From NCBI RefSeq assembly GCF_040183065.1, contig NW_027185502.1:1725501-1789500 (forward strand): 64,000 bases of DNA. Reading direction: 5' to 3'. This document shows, in pieces, positions 57,713 to 64,000 of this stretch. The notes beneath the pieces were generated by a model. The model had not been told where the DNA came from. It made no database searches and saw nothing but the letters and a program-made list of their open reading frames with translations. Position 1 is the stretch's first letter. Each line of letters begins with the position of its first letter. A program made the position numbers and the translations under genes. The stretch comes from Periplaneta americana. Taxonomy: Eukaryota > Arthropoda > Insecta > Blattodea > Blattidae.

Positions 57713-59103
57713 GAATTACATCACCACTAATTTTGAGGACTATGTCAGGAAAATGGTATGGAAATATTAATCAGTGATCCAAAAATTTCGGCATTGGAGT
57801 TTCCTTTATTTCCGAATCACACTCAGCCAGTTGAGAGGTGCATGAAGCTTGTGACTCAAGCTTCCAGTTCCACTGTGGGTAAAACATAGATTATTTATAA
57901 GCAACCACATGAATTGATTCAAAAGCAGTTTTGCCCAGATTCGAAACAAAATCAGAATACCGTATATAAAAATAAAAAAGTACCGGTATTAGGCCTAATA
58001 ATGTTATTTATATTGTTTTTATTCCCGTTTAAATGTTCAATTTATGTGAAATAACGTAGAAATATTATTTTCCCCAAGTTTTTATTTAAATGATTTCTGT
58101 GTCATGACTTCATTTGTAAGTTTTCATTTTATTATTATACTTTTATATTTAGTTATAAGGGCTATTGTGAGGATTTAATTCTAATTTACAAGACATCTAT
58201 GTTTCTTGTTACCTGCGTAAAATTACCGAGAAAATTTTAAAACTGAAACATAATGGGTCAACATTTTTCGTTACATTTTTTCAAACATTCATTTTACGCG
58301 AAAGAGCGAAAAATCATGTTCTTTCCCTTCCCCTTTGTATAAGTAGCTGCCAGTTTGTGACCTATTCCTTTTTATGGGCTTACATAATTACATTTTTTAT
58401 TAATCTGTGAATTAAAGTATTATATAAAGACACGGTAGGCCTAGGCCTATATTCCAGTTTTACTAGTAAATAAACTTGCCGAACTTACGAATAACTAAAC
58501 TAAAACACAAGGTTCGATAGAGCCCTCAAGATGTTAATCACAAAATCAAAGCTATTATATTTAATATTTCAGTAAGACACAACTTTACTTTCTCACACTA
58601 TTATAGTTTTCAAATCAATTAAAGTTACATAACCTATGTTTTCACTCGCCCCAAATGAAGTACTGTCAAGTGACGTAAAGAAATTGTCATGATTAAACAT
58701 TTTTAAAAACAATAGTATCCTTCCTTTTGTCAACTCCTTTGTTTCAATCTCACTTGATACATTTTCAGTAACTTCTAACTGCAATTTCCTTATTAAAACT
58801 TCTACAGTAAAAGTATCCCACATTTTCATAAGACAATTATAGCAGGCTCATATTTAAGTTATTTCATGTTGTATTACAAAACAAGCCATTAAAACAAGAA
58901 ACATGTTCAATTAGGATCTAGCGAAACTTTTCTTTATCTTAATACATTCTAGAATATGCTGTCTTATCCGCAATAAGTGCAATAAATTGCTTGATCGTAA
59001 GCATACTGTGTAATGATTTGCCCGAGATCAGCTTATCTGAGAGAGATGTTATTTTGGTGCCACATTTATCCGGCAGAGTAATATTGAGCGCCCTCTCTAT
59101 ATA
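57713..59103. other. No recognisable gene
   Basis: AT-rich. A 78-codon minus frame (58593-58829) is unrecognised. The satellite resumes at 59119. Confidence 0.4.
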
Positions 59104-59118
59104 CTTTAATGCTCCAAG

Positions 59119-62100
59119 CAACAAACCTTGCACCAATGAAATTTGTAGACGCCGCGCAAGTGTTGCTGGGAATAAAATGTACCCGACAAACCTTTCACCA
59201 ATGAAATTTGTAATCGCCGCGCAAGTGTTGTCGGGAATAAAATGTAGCCAACATATATTGCACCAATGAAATTTGTAGTCGCCGCGCAAGTGTTGCTGGG
59301 AATTCAATGTAATTATACAACAAACACCAATCAAGTTAAGTAATCGCCGCGCAGGTCCTGCTGGGAATACAATACCTATCACCAATGAAATTGTAAACGC
59401 CGCGCAAGTGTTGTCGGGAATAAAATGTAGCCAACATATATTGCACCAATGAAATTTGTAGACGCCGCGCAAGTGTTGCTGGGAATAAAATATACCCAAA
59501 AAAACCTTGCAAGAATGATATTTCTACACGCCGCGCAAGTGTTGCTGGGAATAAAATATACCCAACAAAACTTGCATCAATGAAATTTGTAGATGCCGCG
59601 CAAGTGTTGTTGGGAATAAAATGTACCCTACAAACTTTGCACCAATGAAATTTGTAATCGCCGCGCAAGTGTTGTCGGGAATAAAATGTGGCCAACATAT
59701 ATTGCACCAATGAAATTTGTAGTCGCCGCGCAAGTGTTGCTGGGAATTCAATGTAATTATTCAAGAAACACCAATCAAATTAAGTAATCGCCGCGCAAGT
59801 GTTGTCGGGAATAAAATGTAGCCAACATATATTGCACCAATGAAATTTGTAGACACCGCGCAAGTGTTGCTGGGAATAAAATATACCCAACAAACCTTGC
59901 ACCAATGAAATTTGTAATCGCCGCGCAAGTGTTGTCGGGAATAAAATGTAGCCAACATATATTGCACCAATGAAATTTGTAGTCGCCGCGCAAGTGTTGA
60001 TGTGAATTCAATGTAATTATACAAGAAACACCAATCAAATTAAATAATCGCCGCGCAAGTTTTGTCGGGAATAAAATGTAGCCAACATATATTGCACCAA
60101 TGAAATTTGTAGACGCCGCACAAGTGTTGCTGGGAATAAAATATACCCAACAAACCTTGCACCAATGAAATTTGTAGACGCCGCGCAAGTGTTGCTGGGA
60201 ATAAAATGTACCCAACAAACCTTGCACCAATGAAATTTGTAATCGCCGCGCAAGTGTTGTCGGCAATAAAATATAGCCAAAATATATTGCACCAATGAAA
60301 TTTGTAGTCGCTGCGCAAGTGCTGCTGGGAATTCAATGTAATTATACAAGAAACACCAATCAAATTAAGTAATCGCCGCGCAAGTGTTGTCGGGATTAAA
60401 ATGTAGCCAACATATATTGCACCAATGACATTTGTAGTCGCCGCGCAAGTGTTCCTGGGAATTCAATGTAATTATACAAGAAACACCAATCAAATTAAGT
60501 AATCGCCGCGCAAGTGCTGTCGGGAATAAAATGTAGCCAACATATATTGCACCAATGAAATTTGTAGACGCCGCGCAAGTTTTGCTGGGAATAAAATATA
60601 CCCAACAAACCTTGCAAGAATGAAATTTGTACACGCCGCGCAAGTGTTGCTGGGAATAAAATATACCCAACAAACCTTGCACCAATGAAATTTGTAGAAG
60701 CCGCGCAAGTGTTGCTGGGAATAAAATGTACCCAACAAACCTTGCACCAATGAAATTTGTAATCGCCGCGCAAGTGTTGTCGGGAATAAAATGTAGCCGA
60801 CATATATTGCACCAATGAAATTTGTAGTCGCCGAGCAAGCGTTGCTGGGAATTCAATGTAATTATACAAGAAACACCAATCAAATTAAGTAATCGCCGCG
60901 CAAGTGTTGTCGGAAATAAAATGTAGCCAACATATATTGCACCAATGAAATTTGTAGTCGCCGCGCAAGTGTTGCTGGGAATTCAATGTAATTATACAAG
61001 AAACACCAATCAAATTAAGTAATCGCCGCGCAAGTGTTGTCGGGAATAAAATGTAGCCAACATATATTGCACCAATGAAATTTGTAGACGCCGCGCAAGT
61101 GTTGCTGGGAATAAAATATACCCAACAAACCTTGCAAGAATGAAATTTGTACACGCCGCGCAAGTGTTGCTGGGAATAAAATTTACCCAAGAAACCTTGC
61201 ACCAAAGAAATTTGTAGACGCCGCGCAAGTGTTGCTGGGAATAAAATATACCCAACAAACCTTGCACCAATGAAATTTGTAGACGCCGCGCAAGTGTTGC
61301 TGGGAATAAAATGTACCCAACGACCTTGCAGCAATGAAATTTGTAATCGCCGCGCAAGTGTTGTCGGGAATAAAATGTAGCCAACATATATTGCACCAAT
61401 GAAATTTGTACTCGCCGCGCAAGTGTTGCTGGGAATTCAATGTAATTATACAAGAAACACCAATCAAATTAAGTAATCGCCGCGCAAGTGTTGTCGGGAA
61501 TAAAATGTAGCCAACATATATTGCACCAATGAAATTTGTAGTCGCCGCGCAAGTGTTGCTGGGAATTCAATGTAATTATACAAGAAACAGCAATCAAATT
61601 AAGTAATCGCAGCGCAAGTGCTGTCGGGAATAAAATGTAGCCAACATATATTGCACCAATGAAATTTGTAGACGCCGCGCAAGTGTTGCTGGGAATAAAA
61701 TATACCCAACAAACCTTGCACCAATGAAATTTGTAGACGCCGCGCAAGTGTTGCTGGGAATAAAATGTACCCAACGACCTTGCACCAATGAAATTTGTAA
61801 TCGCCGCGCAAGTGTTGTCGGGAATAAAATGTAGCCAACATATATTGCACCAATGAAATTTGTACTCGCCGCGCAAGTGTTGCTGGGAATTCAATGTAAT
61901 TATACAAGAAACACCAATCAAATTAAGTAATCGCCGCGCAAGTGTTGTCGGGAATAAAATGTAGCCAACATATATTGCACCAATGAAATTTGTAGTCGCC
62001 GCGCAAGTGTTGCTGGGAATTCAATGTAATTATACAAGAAACAGCAATCAAATTAAGTAATCGCAGCGCAAGTGCTGTCGGGAATAAAATGTAGCCAACA

Positions 62101-64000
62101 TATATTGCACCAATGAAATTTGTAGACGCCGCGCAAGTGTTGCTGGGAATAAAATATACCCAACAAACCTTGCAAGAATGAAATTTGTACACGCCGCGCA
62201 AGTGTTGCTGGGAATAAAATGTACCCAACAAACCTTGCACCAATGTAATTTGTAATCGCCGCGCAAGTGTTGTCGGGAATAAAATGTAGCCAACATATAT
62301 TGCTCCAATGAAATTTGTAGTCGCCGCGCAAGTGTTGCTGGGAATTCAATGTCATTATACAAGAAACACCAATCAAATTAAGTAATCGCCGCGCAAGTGT
62401 TGTCGGGAATAAAATGTAGCCAACATATATTGCACCAATGAAATTTGTAGTCGCCACGCAAGTGTTGCTGGGAATTCAATGTAATTATACAAGAAACACC
62501 AATCAAATTAAGTAAACGCCGCGGAAGTGTTGTCGGGAATAAAATGTAGCCAACATATATTGCACCAATGAAATTTGTAGACGCCGCGCAAGTGTTGCCG
62601 GGAATAAAATATACCCAACAAACCTTGCAAGAATGAAATTTGTACACGCCGCGCAAGTGTTGCTGGGAATAAAATATACCCAACAAACCTTGCACCAATG
62701 AAATTTGTAGACGCCGCGCAAGTGTTGCTGGGAATAAAATGTACCCGACAAACCTCTCACCAATGAAATTTGTAATCGCCGCGCAAGTGTTGTCGGGAAT
62801 AAAATGTAGCCAACATATATTGCACCAATGAAATTTGTAGTCGCCGCGCAAGTGTTGCTGGGAATTCAATGTAATTATTCAACAAACACCAATCAAGTTA
62901 AGTAATCGCCGCGCAGGTCCTGCTGGGAATAGAATACCTATCACCAATGAAATTGTAAACGCCGCGCAAGTGTTGTCGGGAATAAAATGTAGCCAACATA
63001 TATTGCACCAATGAAATTTGTAGACTCCGCGCAAGTGTTGCTGGGAATAAAATATACCCAACAAACCTTGCAAGAATGATATTTGTACACGCCGCGCAAG
63101 TGTTGCTGGGAATAAAATATACCCAACTAAACTTGCACCAATGAAATTTGTAGACGCCGCGCAAGTGTTGTTAGGAATAAAATGTACCCTACAAACTTTG
63201 CACCAATGAAATTTGTAATCGCCGCGCAAGTGTTGTCGGGAAAAAAATGTGGCCAACATATATTGCACCAATGAAATTTGTAGTCGCCGCGCAAGTGTTG
63301 CTGGGAATTCAATGTAATTATACAAGAAACACCAATCAAATTAAGTAATCGCCGCGCAAGTGTTGTCGGGAATAAAATGTAGCCAACATATATTGCACCA
63401 ATGAAATTTGTAGACGCCCCGCAAGTGTTGCTGGGAATAAAATATACCCAACAAACCTTGCACCAATGAAATTTGTAGACGCCGCGCAAGTGTTGCTGGG
63501 AATAAAATGTACCCAACGACCTTGCACCAATGAAATTTGTAATCGCCGTGCAAGTGTTGTCGGGAATAAAATGTAGCCAACATATATTGCACCAATGAAA
63601 TTTGTAGTCGCCGCGCAAGTGTTGCTGGGAATTCAATGTAATTATACAAGAAACACCAATCAAATTAGGTAATCGCCGCGCAAGTGTTGTCGGGAATAAA
63701 ATGTAGCCAACAAATATTGCACCAATGAAATTTGTAGTCGCCGCGCAAGTGTTGCTGGGAATTCAATGTCATTATACAAGAAACAGCAATCAAATTAAGT
63801 AATCCCAGCGCAAGTGCTGTCGGGAATAAAATGTAGCCAACATATATTGCACCAATGAGATTTGTAGACGCCGCGCAAGTGTTGCTGGGAATAAAATATA
63901 CCCAACAAACCTTGGAAGAATGAAATTTGTACACGCCGCGCAAGTGTTGCTGGGAATAAAATATACCCAACAAACCTTGCACCAATGAAATTTGTAGACG
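59119..64000. repeat. 64/65-bp satellite, block 3 (runs off the window)
   Basis: Nearly 4.9 kb of head-to-tail monomers, about 75 by length. The core is CACCAATGAAATTTGTAGTC then GCCGCGCAAGTGTTGCTGGG. Monomers differ in the last 25 bp: type a ends GTAGCCAACATATATTG, type b ends GTAATTATACAAGAAA, type c ends TATACCCAACAAACCTTG. Types follow one another in recurring orders, with type-b monomers spaced about 130, 324, 389 or 454 bp, that is 2, 5, 6 or 7 monomers. The many minus-strand frames (up to 186 codons, with LARRLQISLVQ and QQHLRGVYKFHW motifs) exist because 65 is not a multiple of three and the unit lacks stops. They are not genes. Confidence 0.97.

Larger units (their letters stand above)
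49660..59118 (+). mobile_element. 9.5-kb insertion carrying a THAP9/P-type transposase gene
   Basis: The segment lies between satellite blocks 2 and 3. Its edges CTTCGAACATAAAG (49660) and CTTTAATGCTCCAAG (ending 59118) are weakly inverted (about 12 of 15 positions), and GTGGCACCA occurs about 40-60 bp in from both edges in inverted orientation. Inside are three exons of a P-type transposase (50167-54190), tandem repeats, two MITEs, two retroelement fragments and an unassigned 3' region. No target duplication matches. Whether this is one element or a patchwork is open. Confidence 0.45.

Noticed and set aside
58939-63985. Over twenty minus-strand frames of 60-186 codons with repeated QQHLRGVYKFHW-type peptides.
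   Set aside because: Artefacts of a stop-poor 64/65-bp satellite. The same DNA is read in rotating frames and no non-repeat sequence is included.
59119-64000. CRISPR-like regular repeat array.
   Set aside because: Units are tandem without unique spacers, the genome is eukaryotic and the variable part is shared between monomers.

Overview
This window looks like gene-poor, repeat-rich, AT-rich nuclear DNA from an insect. I found no intact host protein-coding gene, no rRNA and no convincing functional tRNA. The content is almost entirely transposable elements in various states of decay, tRNA-derived SINEs, microsatellites and a large satellite array. Two things point to an arthropod: the mixture of non-LTR retrotransposon, Tc1/mariner, hAT, PIF/Harbinger and P-type (THAP) elements, and a nuclear mitochondrial cytochrome b fragment that makes sense only with the invertebrate mitochondrial code. 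The SINE and LINE styles and the very frequent motif AGGCCTA are compatible with a cockroach or termite (Blattodea). That assignment is inference from pattern familiarity, not proof.

Layout. 0-7 kb: a SINE whose 3' tail runs into a 1.2-kb AGY/AAY minisatellite, a second SINE, three non-LTR retrotransposon 3' fragments and a 177-bp hAT MITE with a perfect 8-bp target duplication. The third LINE fragment is interrupted by the 163-bp cytochrome b insertion. 7-17 kb: microsatellites, a second hAT MITE (9110-9541), LINE and hAT C-terminal fragments, a perfect 86-bp inverted repeat (12313-12509) and an 837-bp TIR element. 17-19 kb: a complete non-autonomous element with long terminal inverted repeats, related to a THAP-bearing element at 46 kb. 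19-30 kb: Tc1/mariner, LINE and SINE fragments, a 277-bp pentanucleotide tract and a 1.36-kb foldback element. 30-45 kb: two MITEs with 3-bp TWA duplications (Harbinger type), pogo/Tigger, BED-finger hAT and mariner fragments, a full-length dead Tc1-type element with double inverted repeats (38570-40169) and an 851-bp hAT element with a perfect 8-bp duplication.

45.6-64 kb is the most unusual part. A satellite of 64/65-bp monomers occurs in three blocks of the same orientation (45652-45907, 48786-49652, 59119 to the window end). The first gap is filled by a P-like element (45916-48785) carrying a THAP exon, which itself contains a 1568-bp Tc1 element. The second gap (49660-59118, 9.5 kb) holds a THAP9/P-element-type transposase gene with three recognisable exons. 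Its catalytic part is open for 357 codons and its apparent frameshifts nearly all lie at A-runs. No host pathway can be described. The genes that are present are self-mobilising elements and their relics, and the history is one of nested insertion.
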